Source of the DNA: Stutzerimonas stutzeri
GTDB taxonomy: Bacteria > Pseudomonadota > Gammaproteobacteria > Pseudomonadales > Pseudomonadaceae
Direction of reading: 5' to 3'
Length of the DNA stretch: 64,000 bases
Assembly (NCBI RefSeq): GCF_024448955.1
Contig: NZ_JAMOIH010000004.1
Span: 186,001 to 250,000, forward strand
Below the pieces are notes generated by a model. It did no database searches. It worked only from the letters and a program-made list of their open reading frames with translations, and was not told the origin of the DNA. The position numbers and the translations under genes are program-made. Of the stretch, positions 18,312 through 26,943 are shown one piece after another. Position 1 is the stretch's first letter. Every line of letters starts with the position of its first letter.

Positions 18312-19919
18312 TCAGGCTTCCAGCCGGAAGCGTCCAGTCAGTTTCTTCAAACCATTCATGCTCTGCATGATCGTCGTGCCGGAATTCGCCGTGTCCTGAG
18401 TGACCGTTGCGGCCTGATCCGCGACCTGGGCGATGCGTGTCAGCGAACAATTCATCTCTTCGGCAACTTGCGACTGTTCTTCGGCCGCGGTGGCGATCTG
18501 GTTGGTCATGCCGCGTATGGTCTGCACCGCGCCGACGATCTGGCTCAGCGCATGTTGCGTGGCTTCGATTCGCGAAAGCGTATCGCTGCTGCTCTGACGC
18601 GACGCATCCATGGCTTGGCCGGCGCGAGCGGCCTGGCTCTGCAGCCGCTCGACCAGCACCCCAACCTCCTTCGCCGACGTCTGCGTGCGACTGGCAAGGC
18701 TGCGCACCTCATCAGCGACCACCGCGAAGCCGCGACCCTGCTCACCGGCACGGGCCGCTTCGATGGCGGCGTTCAGTGCCAGCAGGTTGGTTTGCTCGGC
18801 GATGCTGCTGATGACGCCCAACACCTTGCCGATCTCATTGCTATCCAGGACCAGTTGCTGCATCACGCCGGACAAGCTGTCGACGTGACTGCCGAGCGCA
18901 CGGATGGCATCGACGGACTCACTCATCACGGCACTGCCGTTGCTGGTTTCATGCTCGGCCAGATCAGCTGCGCTGGCGGCTTCTACGGTGCTGCGCGCCA
19001 CTTCCTGAGAGGTCGCGAGCATTTCGTTCATGGCAGTGGCGACCTGATCGATCTCCGCTTGCTGGCCCTCAACATTGCGAGCGCTATCGCTGGCCAGGCT
19101 GGCCATCCGGGTACACTGACCGTCCGCCTCGTCAGCGGCTTGGCGTACCCCGCGAATCATCTCGCCCACCTGGCCCAGCAAGCGGTTATAGGCGGTGGTG
19201 ATTTTGCCCATTTCATCCTCGGCGTAACGCACCTGGATCGGCGAGGAGAAGTCGCCCTGGCTGACTTTCTCCAGCCGCCCGCGCAACTCGTCGATCTGCA
19301 ACATCAGCCAGTTCATGCCGGCGATACGCCCCAGGACCACCAATAGCAGGATGAAAAGGGTCGAAGCCATCGCGACCCACAATTGACGTGCCGCGCTGCG
19401 GTTGGCGTCATCGGCGATCAAGGTCACCACTTCGTTGGTCTCGGCGAGAATCGCCTTGGCATCGGCCGCAATGGCAATGAGATCGACAGTGGTATTACTT
19501 GTCGCCCCGGCAGCGAGCGCAACCACAGCCGGACGAAAGCGCTGCCATATCTGGTCGACCCGCTGCAGGTGCTGCTTTGCGGTAGCCACCTCGACCGGGG
19601 CGATCCCTCTCGCGGGGTCGCCCTGCAACAGCAAACGATGGGACGCTTCGAATTGCCGCACAGTCTCTTCCATATCGCCCGCGCTACCGATGCCCTGCGC
19701 GGCCAGCAATGCCTCCTTGACCATCTTCTGGCTCAGCATCCGCTGGGCACCGGCCATGTCGAGCTGAGCGGCGTCCTTGCTGGAGAAAAACAGCACGCCA
19801 GCCGTCACTGCGGCGCAGAGAAATATCAGGCAGTAGGAAAAGAAGAACTGAAGATTGATGGTACGTAGTCCCATGCCGCGTAAGAGGGTCTGAATGGCGT
19901 TCGCCAAGGTGCTAGTCAT
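18312..19919 (-). CDS. Methyl-accepting chemotaxis protein with PilJ-type sensor domain
   Basis: A 535-residue chemoreceptor. TM1 is near residues 20-45 ([20 protein letters not shown]) and TM2 near 190-210. Between them lies a periplasmic helical domain with [16 protein letters not shown], the signature of the PilJ/NIT-like nitrate- and nitrite-sensing sensors; McpN of P. aeruginosa, a nitrate receptor, has this type. A HAMP segment follows, then the signalling hairpin [20 protein letters not shown]. The start at 19919 is chosen because upstream in-frame codons lack family features. There is no WRPW-type receptor-modification pentapeptide at the end (RLEA). A FNR/ANR box lies upstream, which fits a role in nitrate respiration. 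The ligand is inferred. Confidence 0.88.
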   Translation of the reverse strand: MTSTLANAIQTLLRGMGLRTINLQFFFSYCLIFLCAAVTAGVLFFSSKDAAQLDMAGAQRMLSQKMVKEALLAAQGIGSAGDMEETVRQFEASHRLLLQGDPARGIAPVEVATAKQHLQRVDQIWQRFRPAVVALAAGATSNTTVDLIAIAADAKAILAETNEVVTLIADDANRSAARQLWVAMASTLFILLLVVLGRIAGMNWLMLQIDELRGRLEKVSQGDFSSPIQVRYAEDEMGKITTAYNRLLGQVGEMIRGVRQAADEADGQCTRMASLASDSARNVEGQQAEIDQVATAMNEMLATSQEVARSTVEAASAADLAEHETSNGSAVMSESVDAIRALGSHVDSLSGVMQQLVLDSNEIGKVLGVISSIAEQTNLLALNAAIEAARAGEQGRGFAVVADEVRSLASRTQTSAKEVGVLVERLQSQAARAGQAMDASRQSSSDTLSRIEATQHALSQIVGAVQTIRGMTNQIATAAEEQSQVAEEMNCSLTRIAQVADQAATVTQDTANSGTTIMQSMNGLKKLTGRFRLEA

Positions 19920-20102
19920 GCGAGTCGTCCTGTAGGCCGAAAGAAGCACCGCTGCCGTCGATACTTCTTTGGGCAGTGGCGCAGTTGCCGCCTCTATCGG
20001 CCCGAGGGAAACGTTCTTTACACCGTTGATCACCGCTGAAAGCATTGATTTAGAGCGGGTTTATGCATTTAAAGCCTCACCCATAAAAGCTTCACGATGG
20101 CA

Positions 20103-20116
20103 TTGATTCACATCAA
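20103..20116. promoter_or_regulatory. Perfect FNR/ANR/DNR box
   Basis: TTGATTCACATCAA matches the consensus TTGAT-N4-ATCAA in every fixed position. It lies in the divergent gap, centred about 190 bases before the chemoreceptor start and 98 bases before the SpoIIAA-like gene. It could give oxygen- or NO-dependent control of either gene. Confidence 0.7.
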
Positions 20117-20207
20117 TGAATCATCGATTTTTTGCGGCTTCCCGTAGACGCACACAGCCACGCGCTATGCTCAGAAAAGCTACCTCCACCGCAAAAGGAG
20201 CGATGTG

Positions 20208-20579
20208 ATGTTCCACGTAACGCGCATAGGCGACAAACGCATCGACGTCGATTTTTCCGGCAAGCTCGACAGCAATGAAATGCGCTTCGCGCTCGATGAG
20301 CTGATGCGCAAATCAGAAGGCATCACCCATGGTCAGATGCTCTATCGCATCGGCGACTTCGACATGCCGACGCTGGGCGCTGTTGGAGTCGAGCTGTCAC
20401 GGATTCCGCAGCTTTTTCGCTTCATCCGCCGTTTCGACCGCTGTGCCGTGGTCAGTTCCAGAGAGTGGGTACGCAAGGCCAGCGAGATCGAAGGTGCGCT
20501 GATCCCTGGCCTGACGATCAAGGCATTCGATGCGCACCAGAGCACTGAAGCGCATAACTGGCTCGAGGGCCTGCAATAG
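20208..20579 (+). CDS. SpoIIAA-like (STAS-fold) protein
   Basis: A 123-residue soluble protein resembling the SpoIIAA-like family, a STAS-type alpha/beta fold. Supporting segments are VTRIGDKRIDVDFSGKLDSNEM, LYRIGDFDMPTLGAVGVEL and CAVVSSREWVRKASEIEGALIPG. AGGAG lies 7 bases ahead of the ATG at 20208; a GTG at 20205 is directly adjacent. Members are common lone genes without a defined partner. It is divergent from the chemoreceptor and shares the gap with the FNR-type box. Function unknown beyond the fold. Confidence 0.75.
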   Translation: MFHVTRIGDKRIDVDFSGKLDSNEMRFALDELMRKSEGITHGQMLYRIGDFDMPTLGAVGVELSRIPQLFRFIRRFDRCAVVSSREWVRKASEIEGALIPGLTIKAFDAHQSTEAHNWLEGLQ

Positions 20580-20591
20580 CCTGCCGGTATC

Positions 20592-21494
20592 TCAACGCGG
20601 CATGCCGAAGACTTGGGTCCAGTAACTGATGGCAGCGCTGTCCGGATTCGTCGCATACGCGGCGCCCATCTCGGTGAAGTCCGCCCGCATGATGTTGCGG
20701 CAGTGCCCGGGGCTGGCCAGCCAACCGGCCACGGCCTGCTCCACCGAGCCCTGGCCTGCCGCGATGTTTTCACCGACCCGGCTCCATGCGTAGCCGGCGC
20801 GGTTGGCTCGATCGCTGACCTGGCTGCCATTCGGCGCCCGATGGCTGAAGAAGTCCTGATTGGCCATGTCGCGGCTGTGGGCCAGCGCAGCCTCGGCCAG
20901 CCGATCATTCCAGCGCAATGCCGGCACCGCCCCGAATGTCTGGCTGCCACAGGTTCGCGCTTGCGCGCGGGCTTCGTTGACCTGTTTCAGAATCTTCTTC
21001 CCGACCTCCTGCCAGTCGCCTAGATCCGGCGATAGCAAAGGCTTGGCAAGTAGCACCTGCCAGGTACTCCCCTGCCTGGAGACACCGATTTCCGCGAACT
21101 CTTCGCTACGCAGCGCGCCGCAATAGCGTTGCCTGAGCGCATCCATGGCAGCCTTCGCGCTCGCAGGACCGGATATCGAGACCGCTTGCAGTTTCGCCGG
21201 ACGATAGCCGGACGCTTGCAATGTACGTTGCAGCTGCGCCCCGCTGGTCGTTGGGGCCACGGCCAAGGCATCAGCGGGCGCAAGCGGCCCTACCGCGGCG
21301 CCTTTGGCACCGTCGCATGCCTGATCGGTATCGCGGAAAGCGTTGATCAAGCCAATCAGGTCTTCCGGTTCATCGGCGCTGATCCCGCCCGCGAACAGCG
21401 CAGTGAGCAGCAGCAATGGGCCTGCCCGCAACACATGGATCAGCGCTCGATCCGTTCGCGTCGAGGCTATCGATGGCGATCTGAAAGCTGTCAT
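20592..21494 (-). CDS. Exported CAP-domain (SCP/PR1-like) protein
   Basis: A 300-residue protein with an N-terminal hydrophobic segment (LLLLTALFAGGISADE), probably a signal peptide, and a C-terminal CAP domain from about residue 165. CAP hallmarks are VNEARAQARTC, LRWNDRLAEAALAHSRDMANQDFFSH, GENIAAGQGSVEQAVAGWLASPGHCRNIM and ISYWTQVFG. The His and Glu residues expected in the CAP cavity are present. The 130 residues between signal and CAP domain have no recognised domain. It may be secreted or periplasmic. Bacterial CAP proteins lack a common known activity. Confidence 0.85.
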   Translation of the reverse strand: MTAFRSPSIASTRTDRALIHVLRAGPLLLLTALFAGGISADEPEDLIGLINAFRDTDQACDGAKGAAVGPLAPADALAVAPTTSGAQLQRTLQASGYRPAKLQAVSISGPASAKAAMDALRQRYCGALRSEEFAEIGVSRQGSTWQVLLAKPLLSPDLGDWQEVGKKILKQVNEARAQARTCGSQTFGAVPALRWNDRLAEAALAHSRDMANQDFFSHRAPNGSQVSDRANRAGYAWSRVGENIAAGQGSVEQAVAGWLASPGHCRNIMRADFTEMGAAYATNPDSAAISYWTQVFGMPR

Positions 21495-21685
21495 GGCAAC
21501 ACTTCGCTCCGGTTTGGCCGTGCCCCGTCAACGCGGAGCCTGACACTGGGTCGTTATTCTGCTGACCACAAGCAGCCGAGAGCGATCCAGGCGAGCAAGC
21601 GAAACAGGTCAGCAAACATGCGATCATCGCCCGGCAAAACCGAATGCCACGCGCCACATTCATCGATTCCGAACCACACCCAGCC

Positions 21686-22420
21686 ATGACCCTGTCCGAT
21701 TTTCTGCTGTTCGCGCTGCCTGCGATCTTTCTCACCGGGCTATCCAAGGGTGGCTTTGGCGGGGCCCTGGGCGGGATCGCCGTGCCTTTGCTGGCGCTCG
21801 CCATCTCGCCGAAGCAGGCGGCCGCCGTGATGCTGCCGATTCTCTGTCTGGCGGACGTGGTGGGTCTGAAGGCCTATTTCGGCAAATGGGACGTCCCCAA
21901 TCTCAAGGTCATGCTGCCCGGCGCGCTGATCGGCATCGCCCTCGGCTCGCTCACCTTCGGCATGCTCGACGAGCGGATGATCGGCCTGATGATGGGGTTC
22001 ATCGCCGTGGGTTTCGTGGCGCTCGGGCTGATCACCAACAACGACAAGCCCCGCCCTCTGCAACGCGGGCGCGGCACCCTGCTTTCGTCAGTTGCCGGCT
22101 TCACCAGCTTCGTCGCGCATGCGGGCGGGCCGCCGATCCTGATGCACCTGCTACCGCAGCAGCTGGACAAGCTGCGCTACGTCGCGACTATCAATTTGTT
22201 CTTTCTGATGACCAATGCGATCAAGCTGATTCCCTACACCGCACTCGGCCAGTTCAACCGCGAGAACCTACTACTGAGCCTGGCGCTCTCGCCCATCGTG
22301 CCGTTCGGCGTCTGGGCCGGGCTCTGGCTGCACAAGCGCATCGATCACACCTGGTTCTACCGGATCGCCCGCATCGGCATGGCGCTCGCCGGCTTGCAGC
22401 TGATCTGGAAGCATCTCTGA
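21686..22420 (+). CDS. TSUP family permease (TauE/SafE type)
   Basis: A 244-residue integral membrane protein of the sulfite exporter TauE/SafE (TSUP) family. The repeated family pattern is visible as LTGLSKGGFGGALGGIAVPLLAL near the start and as VAGFTSFVAHAGGPPI in the second half. About seven to eight hydrophobic segments follow the usual arrangement. The ATG at 21686 gives the standard N-terminus; 14 extra codons upstream look non-coding. Members move sulfite, sulfonates or other organic anions, and the substrate here is not indicated by neighbours. Confidence 0.85.
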   Translation: MTLSDFLLFALPAIFLTGLSKGGFGGALGGIAVPLLALAISPKQAAAVMLPILCLADVVGLKAYFGKWDVPNLKVMLPGALIGIALGSLTFGMLDERMIGLMMGFIAVGFVALGLITNNDKPRPLQRGRGTLLSSVAGFTSFVAHAGGPPILMHLLPQQLDKLRYVATINLFFLMTNAIKLIPYTALGQFNRENLLLSLALSPIVPFGVWAGLWLHKRIDHTWFYRIARIGMALAGLQLIWKHL

Positions 22421-22514
22421 AGCCGGACCGGCATACCGCTGGCGCAACAATGCTGAACGATCACAGCTCACCCCAGTCGGAAATAATGTACCCACTGCAA
22501 CAGGAGTCATCCTC

Positions 22515-22601
22515 ATGCTGAAGTTTCTGGGCAGCACAATCGGCATCATTTTTCTGATCGGTCTGTTGGTGGTGATCGGTTTGTTCATGTTGGTGTTCTA
22601 A
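22515..22601 (+). CDS. 28-residue single-span membrane peptide
   Basis: An ATG with CAGGAG eight bases upstream opens a 28-codon frame, MLKFLGSTIGIIFLIGLLVV continuing IGLFMLVF, ending in TAA. After MLKFLGS nearly every residue is hydrophobic, enough to form one transmembrane helix. The frame is too short for usual gene callers. Two hairpins follow (22634-22658 and 22675-22699). The good ribosome-binding site, the clean amphipathic start and the hairpin context support a real gene. The function is unknown; similar tiny hydrophobic peptides act as membrane-protein regulators or toxins. Confidence 0.65.
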   Translation: MLKFLGSTIGIIFLIGLLVVIGLFMLVF

Positions 22602-22633
22602 CCACAACGGCAACCAACAGGCGCACAAAAACA

Positions 22634-22699
22634 GTTCGGCAATTCCGCTGTGCCGAACCCAGCCGTTCTCGACTATGCCGCCGGGCTTTCTGGCGGCAT
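22634..22699 (+). terminator. Two consecutive hairpins after the small membrane peptide
   Basis: The first has perfect 8-bp arms GTTCGGCA/TGCCGAAC with a 9-base loop (22634-22658). The second has perfect arms ATGCCGCC/GGCGGCAT with a 9-base loop (22675-22699), followed by gtcgttctt. Together they may end the upstream transcript or shape the leader of the DUF3597 gene. Confidence 0.5.
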
Positions 22700-22807
22700 G
22701 GTCGTTCTTGCACTGAGTTCGGCGGGCATCGCTTCCGACCTACGGAACCGAATGTCTTGACCGAGACGATGGTCCAAACAGCACCTACACCAACCGAGGA
22801 TGATGAA

Positions 22808-23296
22808 ATGGGTCTGTTCGACAAGATCAAAGACAAACTGGGCTTGGGCGGCGTCAGCAACGAAGCGCACAAGCCTGCCGCGCCGAATTCGGGCGTCAAC
22901 CAGCATGCAACTGACACGGTTGTCGATTCCGACCGCCCGACCACAGCCAACAACGCGACCACCACACCGCCCGGAGCCAGCGCATCGACATCGGGTATGG
23001 CTGGCAACGCCGGTACGGTCGGCGGCCCTAACAACGTTGTGGATGTCCCGGCGAAGCTCGACGGCATGGCGGCGAATTTTCCGGAGCAGCTGAACTGGCG
23101 CACCTCCATCGTCGACCTGCTCAAGCTGCTGGGCCTGGACAGCAGCCTGGAGTCGCGCAAGGAACTCGCTACCGAGCTGGGTTGCCCATCGGACAAGATG
23201 GCCGACTCGGCGCAGATGAACATGTGGCTGCATCGCGCCGTGATGCACAAGCTCGCGGAACACGGCGGCACCGTGCCGCCCGAACTGCGCACCTGA
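22808..23296 (+). CDS. DUF3597 domain protein
   Basis: A 162-residue protein. The N-terminus MGLFDKIKDKLGLGG is an amphipathic motif shared by the family. A Thr-, Pro-, Asn- and Ala-rich linker (about residues 20-85) leads into the C-terminal DUF3597 core: VDVPAKLDGMAANFPEQLNW, SIVDLLKLLGLDSSLESRKEL, MNMWLHRAVMHKLAEHGG. I choose the ATG at 22808 since the MGLF start is the family norm; a TTG at 22757 is also in frame. The function of the family is unknown; the architecture resembles small stress or structural proteins. Confidence 0.8.
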   Translation: MGLFDKIKDKLGLGGVSNEAHKPAAPNSGVNQHATDTVVDSDRPTTANNATTTPPGASASTSGMAGNAGTVGGPNNVVDVPAKLDGMAANFPEQLNWRTSIVDLLKLLGLDSSLESRKELATELGCPSDKMADSAQMNMWLHRAVMHKLAEHGGTVPPELRT

Positions 23297-23306
23297 TGAA
23301 GAGCTC

Positions 23307-23353
23307 GTTCCCACGCGCCAGCGTGGGAACGCAACCCGGACGCTCCTGCGTCC
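23307..23353. repeat. Double-hairpin intergenic repeat
   Basis: Arms GTTCCCACGC/GCGTGGGAAC form a perfect 10-bp stem with a 4-base loop (23307-23330). A second small hairpin, GGACGC/GCGTCC, follows at 23338-23353. This paired design is a common dispersed element in Pseudomonas intergenic DNA and may also end convergent transcripts here. Confidence 0.6.
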
Positions 23354-23359
23354 GAAACC

Positions 23360-24172
23360 TCAACCGTCCAATGAGGGCCCGATCATCTCGGCCAGTTGCG
23401 GATAGACCCCGGGGCAGGCGACGAGATAAGGATTGCCAAGCAGCAGCCCGTCGTTGCGAAAGAAGTCGTTCCCTCGTCCGCCCGCTTCCTTGACCATCAC
23501 CAGCCCGGCCACGCAATCCCAGCTCTTGAGCTCGGTCTCGTAATAACCGAGCAGGCGGCCCGCCGCCACATAGGCGGTCATCAGCGCACCAGAGCCGTTG
23601 CGAAAGAACATGCCGCCCGCAGCCAGCAGTTTCTCGAGAAAAGGAATGAAGTGTTCCTTGCCGCGCGGGTGAAAGGTCCCGGTGGCGGTCACGCCTTGGC
23701 CCACATGAGTGGCATCGCTCGCCTTCAAGGGCCTGTCATTGACGAACGCGCCTCGCCCCAGACGGCCATGGAACAGCTCGTCATGATTGGGATCGGCGAT
23801 AGCGCCCAGGTGCGGTTCGCCGTCGATCAGCAGACCGATCGACACGCACCAGTTATGCAGACCGTTGACGAAGCAGGCCGTGCCGTCGATTGGGTCGATC
23901 ACCCACACGCAGCGGGCGCCGAGTCCAGCGGAACCGCTCTCCTCGCCGAGAAAACCGTCCTCGGGAAAGCGTTCGGTCAACCGACCGCGAATGAAGCGTT
24001 CGATCTCTTTGTCGGCGACGCTCACGACATCCTGCAAGTCATCGCCCTTGTGCTCGACCGTCAGCGCGTCGCGCTTGCGGTAGTACTCCATTCCCAGCTG
24101 TGCCGCCTCGAGAGCAAGGGCTTTGGCGCAGGCATAACGCGCGTCGATATCGAGTGGTTGCTCGGAACTCAT
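23360..24172 (-). CDS. Inositol monophosphatase family protein
   Basis: A 270-residue Mg-dependent, Li-sensitive-type phosphatase of the IMPase superfamily. Metal-binding motifs are GEESG, then DPIDGT (in VIDPIDGTACFVNGL), and late WDCVAGLVMVKEAGG. Its length fits the family. The start at 24172 (MSSEQPLD) is preferred over codons nine residues further upstream. It is a paralogue-type member, not necessarily SuhB: neighbours give no hint of whether the substrate is inositol phosphate, histidinol phosphate, or a nucleotide such as PAP. Convergent with the DUF3597 gene. Confidence 0.87.
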   Translation of the reverse strand: MSSEQPLDIDARYACAKALALEAAQLGMEYYRKRDALTVEHKGDDLQDVVSVADKEIERFIRGRLTERFPEDGFLGEESGSAGLGARCVWVIDPIDGTACFVNGLHNWCVSIGLLIDGEPHLGAIADPNHDELFHGRLGRGAFVNDRPLKASDATHVGQGVTATGTFHPRGKEHFIPFLEKLLAAGGMFFRNGSGALMTAYVAAGRLLGYYETELKSWDCVAGLVMVKEAGGRGNDFFRNDGLLLGNPYLVACPGVYPQLAEMIGPSLDG

Positions 24173-24279
24173 GGCTGTCCTATGAACGGTTGCGCACAAT
24201 CGCGCGGGGAGCAGGATTTTAATGAATCACGCTATACGGGCATACCACGCCGCAGCCCTTCCCAGTCACAGCGGCGCCA

Positions 24280-24309
24280 TTCCGTCTGGCGCAGTTGCGC
24301 CAGACGGAA
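24280..24309. terminator. Long perfect hairpin after the catalase gene
   Basis: TTCCGTCTGGCGCA at 24280-24293 is exactly inverted at 24296-24309, a 14-bp stem with a two-base centre. It lies 13 bases beyond the catalase stop on the minus strand. There is no strong T-run, but the stem is among the most stable in the window. Confidence 0.65.
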
Positions 24310-24322
24310 GCCTGGAGGCGGC

Positions 24323-25885
24323 TCAGCTTTCGCGTTCGCCGCTGCTGTAGGTCGATCCCGCCAGGTTTTCGCCCGGCGCGGCACGTCCTTCCAAGGGCGG
24401 TAACGCCTTGGCCTTTTCGATATCCACGCCAACGCCCTCCGCCAAGCGCTGACCGTAGTCCGGGTCGCAATGCCAGAAATGCCAGATCATGCGCAGACAG
24501 ATTTCCTCAGGGCATTCCTTGAGGTCGGCGGTTATGTTGGCGATCAGGTCGTCGCGCTCCCAGCCCTCGAAACTGCGGTAACGCTCGCCGGCCTGGTGAT
24601 AATCCGCGGCGGCTTTGGTCGTCTGATAGCGCCCCAGATGCCCTTCGACCCACTGGTGATAATCCTGCGTGGGCTTGGGTGCTTCCTTGAGTCCGCCGAC
24701 GGAACTGGGCTCGTAATTGATGTGCGGATTGCCGCCGCCATCGACGAAGTGCGCCATCTGCCCGTCGCGCTGGTTGGTGGCGTACGGGCATTTGGGCGCG
24801 TTGATCGGCAGCTGCAGGTAATTCGCACCGACGCGGTAGCGCTGGGTATCGGAATAAGACAGCGTCCGGCCTTGCAGCATCTTGTCATCCGAGAAATCGA
24901 TGCCGTCCACCAGCACGCCGGTGCCGAAAGCGGCCTGTTCGGTTTCCGCGAAGAAGTTCGACGGGTTGCGATCGAGCACCAGCCGTCCTACCGGGAGCAG
25001 CGGAAACTGGTCCTCGGGCCAGCGCTTGGTGTCGTCCAGCGGGTCGAAATCGAGCTCTTCGTGCGGATCATCGGACATGATCTGAACGCACATTTCCCAC
25101 TCGGGAAATTCGCCCCGCTCGATGGCGTCGTAGAGATCGCGGGTGGCGTGGCCGACATCTTTCATCTGGATTTCAGCAGCCTGCTGGGAGGTGAGGTTCT
25201 TCACGCCGAGCTTAGGCTCGAAGGAGAACTTGCAGAGCACCGCCTCGCCCTTGTCGTTGACCATTTTGTAGGTGTTCACGCTCGAGCCCTGCATGTGCCG
25301 GTAGTCGGCAGGGATGCCCCAAGGGCTTTTGACCCAGGTCACCATGTGCAGCGCTTCGGGGTGGTGCTGAACGAAATCGTAGAAGCGCCAGGCTTCCTGA
25401 CGGTTGGACACGGGATCGGGCTTGAAGGCGTGGATCATGTCCGGAAACTTGATCGCATCGCGGATGAAGAACACCTTGAGGTTGTTGCCCACCAGGTCCC
25501 AGTTGCCGTCTTCGGTGTAGAACTTAATGGCGAATCCGCGCGGGTCACGGGCGGTTTCCGGTGACTCTTTGCCACCGATCACGGTGGAAAAGCGCAGGAA
25601 GACCGGAGTACGCACACCCGCCTTGGTCAGCACCTTGGCGCGTGTATATTTGCCGGCCGGCTCGTCACCGATCTTGCCATAGGGCTCGAACCAGCCATGC
25701 GCCGCGGTACCGCGCGCATGCACGACGCGCTCGGGAATGCGCTCGCGGTCGAAGTGGGTGATCTTCTCGATGAATTGATAGTTTTCCAGCGTCGCCGGGC
25801 CACGCTCGCCGACGCTGCGCAGGCTCTGGTTATCGCTGACGGGATGGCCCTGACGGGTCGTGAGTGTGTTGCGTTCATCAGTCAT
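24323..25885 (-). CDS. Monofunctional heme catalase
   Basis: A 520-residue catalase (hydrogen peroxide to water and oxygen). The distal His is H56 ([12 protein letters not shown]), the distal Asn is in WDLVGNN (about N134), and the proximal heme Tyr is Y344 in SYSDTQRYR. Other family blocks include [25 protein letters not shown] and [14 protein letters not shown]. No signal peptide is visible, so it is probably cytoplasmic. AGGAG precedes the ATG. I cannot say whether it corresponds to KatA or KatB of other pseudomonads. The gene is followed by a long hairpin; no OxyR gene is nearby. Confidence 0.95.
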   Translation of the reverse strand: MTDERNTLTTRQGHPVSDNQSLRSVGERGPATLENYQFIEKITHFDRERIPERVVHARGTAAHGWFEPYGKIGDEPAGKYTRAKVLTKAGVRTPVFLRFSTVIGGKESPETARDPRGFAIKFYTEDGNWDLVGNNLKVFFIRDAIKFPDMIHAFKPDPVSNRQEAWRFYDFVQHHPEALHMVTWVKSPWGIPADYRHMQGSSVNTYKMVNDKGEAVLCKFSFEPKLGVKNLTSQQAAEIQMKDVGHATRDLYDAIERGEFPEWEMCVQIMSDDPHEELDFDPLDDTKRWPEDQFPLLPVGRLVLDRNPSNFFAETEQAAFGTGVLVDGIDFSDDKMLQGRTLSYSDTQRYRVGANYLQLPINAPKCPYATNQRDGQMAHFVDGGGNPHINYEPSSVGGLKEAPKPTQDYHQWVEGHLGRYQTTKAAADYHQAGERYRSFEGWERDDLIANITADLKECPEEICLRMIWHFWHCDPDYGQRLAEGVGVDIEKAKALPPLEGRAAPGENLAGSTYSSGERES

Positions 25886-25983
25886 AACGGCTCCTGGACA
25901 AGTCTAGGATGGGTGCTTTTTTAGGTGAACGGGGTGCTGCAACAAAACCGTGGGGCTATTTACGCCGCCGTCCCGCAGGCCCC

Positions 25984-26232
25984 TCAGGGCTGCTTCTGCT
26001 CTTCGTGCAGTCGAGCGTTGAGCTCATCGACGATCGGTACCCACTCAGCGTCTTCTATCCATTCTTCCGTCAGGAATGCACGCTGCGCGTCGCTCCAGAA
26101 TGGCGCTTCGGTCAGTTTCATGTGGTTGGGTAGCGGGGCGTGGCTGGAGATGAAATCATCGATGCTGGCCGGGTCTGACGGTAGGCCCAGCTGCTCGAAC
26201 AAGGTGCGCATGTCTTTGTTGGGAAGTTCCAT
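25984..26232 (-). CDS. DUF2789 family protein
   Basis: An 82-residue acidic protein matching DUF2789: MELPNKDMRTLFEQLGLPSD, IDDFISSHAPLPNHMKLTEAPFW, QRAFLTEEWIEDAEWVPIVDELNARL. GAGGAG precedes the ATG at 26232. The family is a small helical protein found in many gammaproteobacteria with no assigned role. It sits between the catalase gene and another small protein gene in the same direction, in a region where several genes look stress-related. Confidence 0.85.
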   Translation of the reverse strand: MELPNKDMRTLFEQLGLPSDPASIDDFISSHAPLPNHMKLTEAPFWSDAQRAFLTEEWIEDAEWVPIVDELNARLHEEQKQP

Positions 26233-26387
26233 CAAACGGCTCCTCTGCCTGATCGTTTTGCTGCCTATCGGGGCAGGCGATGCTTCCAGTAGAGGCATTC
26301 GAGCAAGCAACAGTTCAACAGATGAAACGTCGGGAACAAGCAGGAAGAAAAAGAACGGGCCTCGCCGAAAGCGAGGCCGTCACGAAT

Positions 26388-26648
26388 TCAAGCCACCTTG
26401 TCGAACAACTGCCTGCCTTGGTTCAGGGATTGATCCACAAGCCACTTGCCGTGGGCAATGGACGCCCGCTGCGCTTTATCGAGTTCCGCCATGAAGGCGT
26501 GCCCGACCGGGAGCGCCATGCGCCGGCTGGTCTGTCCTTGCGGGTTGGTGATTCGGCAACCGCCCGCCCAGGGCGTCGGCGTGCCGGGGTGCTCCATTAC
26601 CTCGGCGGTAATGATGTGATCGCGGTATTCACATTGCATCATGGTCAT
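26388..26648 (-). CDS. Small protein of unknown function
   Basis: An 86-residue protein starting MTMMQCEYRDHIITAEVMEH. It contains WAGGCRITNPQGQTSRRMALPVGHAF, followed by a helical C-terminus. It has an excellent ribosome-binding site, AGGAGGTGG, just upstream of the ATG at 26648, and a predicted fold of a small beta sheet plus helices. I do not recognise a characterised family. The strong translation signal suggests appreciable expression. Its neighbours on the same strand are the DUF2789 gene and the S30AE-family gene. Confidence 0.7.
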   Translation of the reverse strand: MTMMQCEYRDHIITAEVMEHPGTPTPWAGGCRITNPQGQTSRRMALPVGHAFMAELDKAQRASIAHGKWLVDQSLNQGRQLFDKVA

Positions 26649-26943
26649 GGTGCCACCTCCTGACTGATGGCCGTGGCAATTCCTAAGCGATGCCGCCACG
26701 CGCCAATTGCCCCCCTCTCGTCAAGGTCCGCCACGAGCCTAGCGCGCCGGTCGTCGGCGCTCCTCGTGCGATACCTTCAATGGGTATAGCACAGGCACCG
26801 GAGATCGATAGGCCCGGTGGTCGCGCTATTGCCAAATAGGATCAGGTGGGACCGGGCGGTAACTGAGGCGAGGAGCAGGCATCGCGGGGCGATGCCTGCT
26901 GTTTCGATGGCGGCCATGCCCAATTCACATGGCACGGCTGGTT
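26649..26943. other. Gap with a hairpin, downstream of the S30AE gene
   Basis: This gap holds the probable terminator at 26875-26899. Otherwise there is GC-rich DNA with no convincing frame or promoter. Confidence 0.5.
26875..26899. terminator. Hairpin downstream of the S30AE-family gene
   Basis: GCAGGCATCG/CGATGCCTGC is a perfect 10-bp stem with a 5-base loop, 45 bases past the stop of the minus-strand gene. On the plus strand it is followed by tgtttcg. Confidence 0.6.

Noticed and set aside
18177..19346. 389-codon open frame antisense to the chemoreceptor
   Set aside because: It overlaps the chemoreceptor almost completely, and the translated sequence is His-, Arg- and Gln-rich without family features.
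24470..25564. 364-codon open frame antisense to the catalase
   Set aside because: The catalase is unambiguous, and the opposite frame has no motif or convincing start site.
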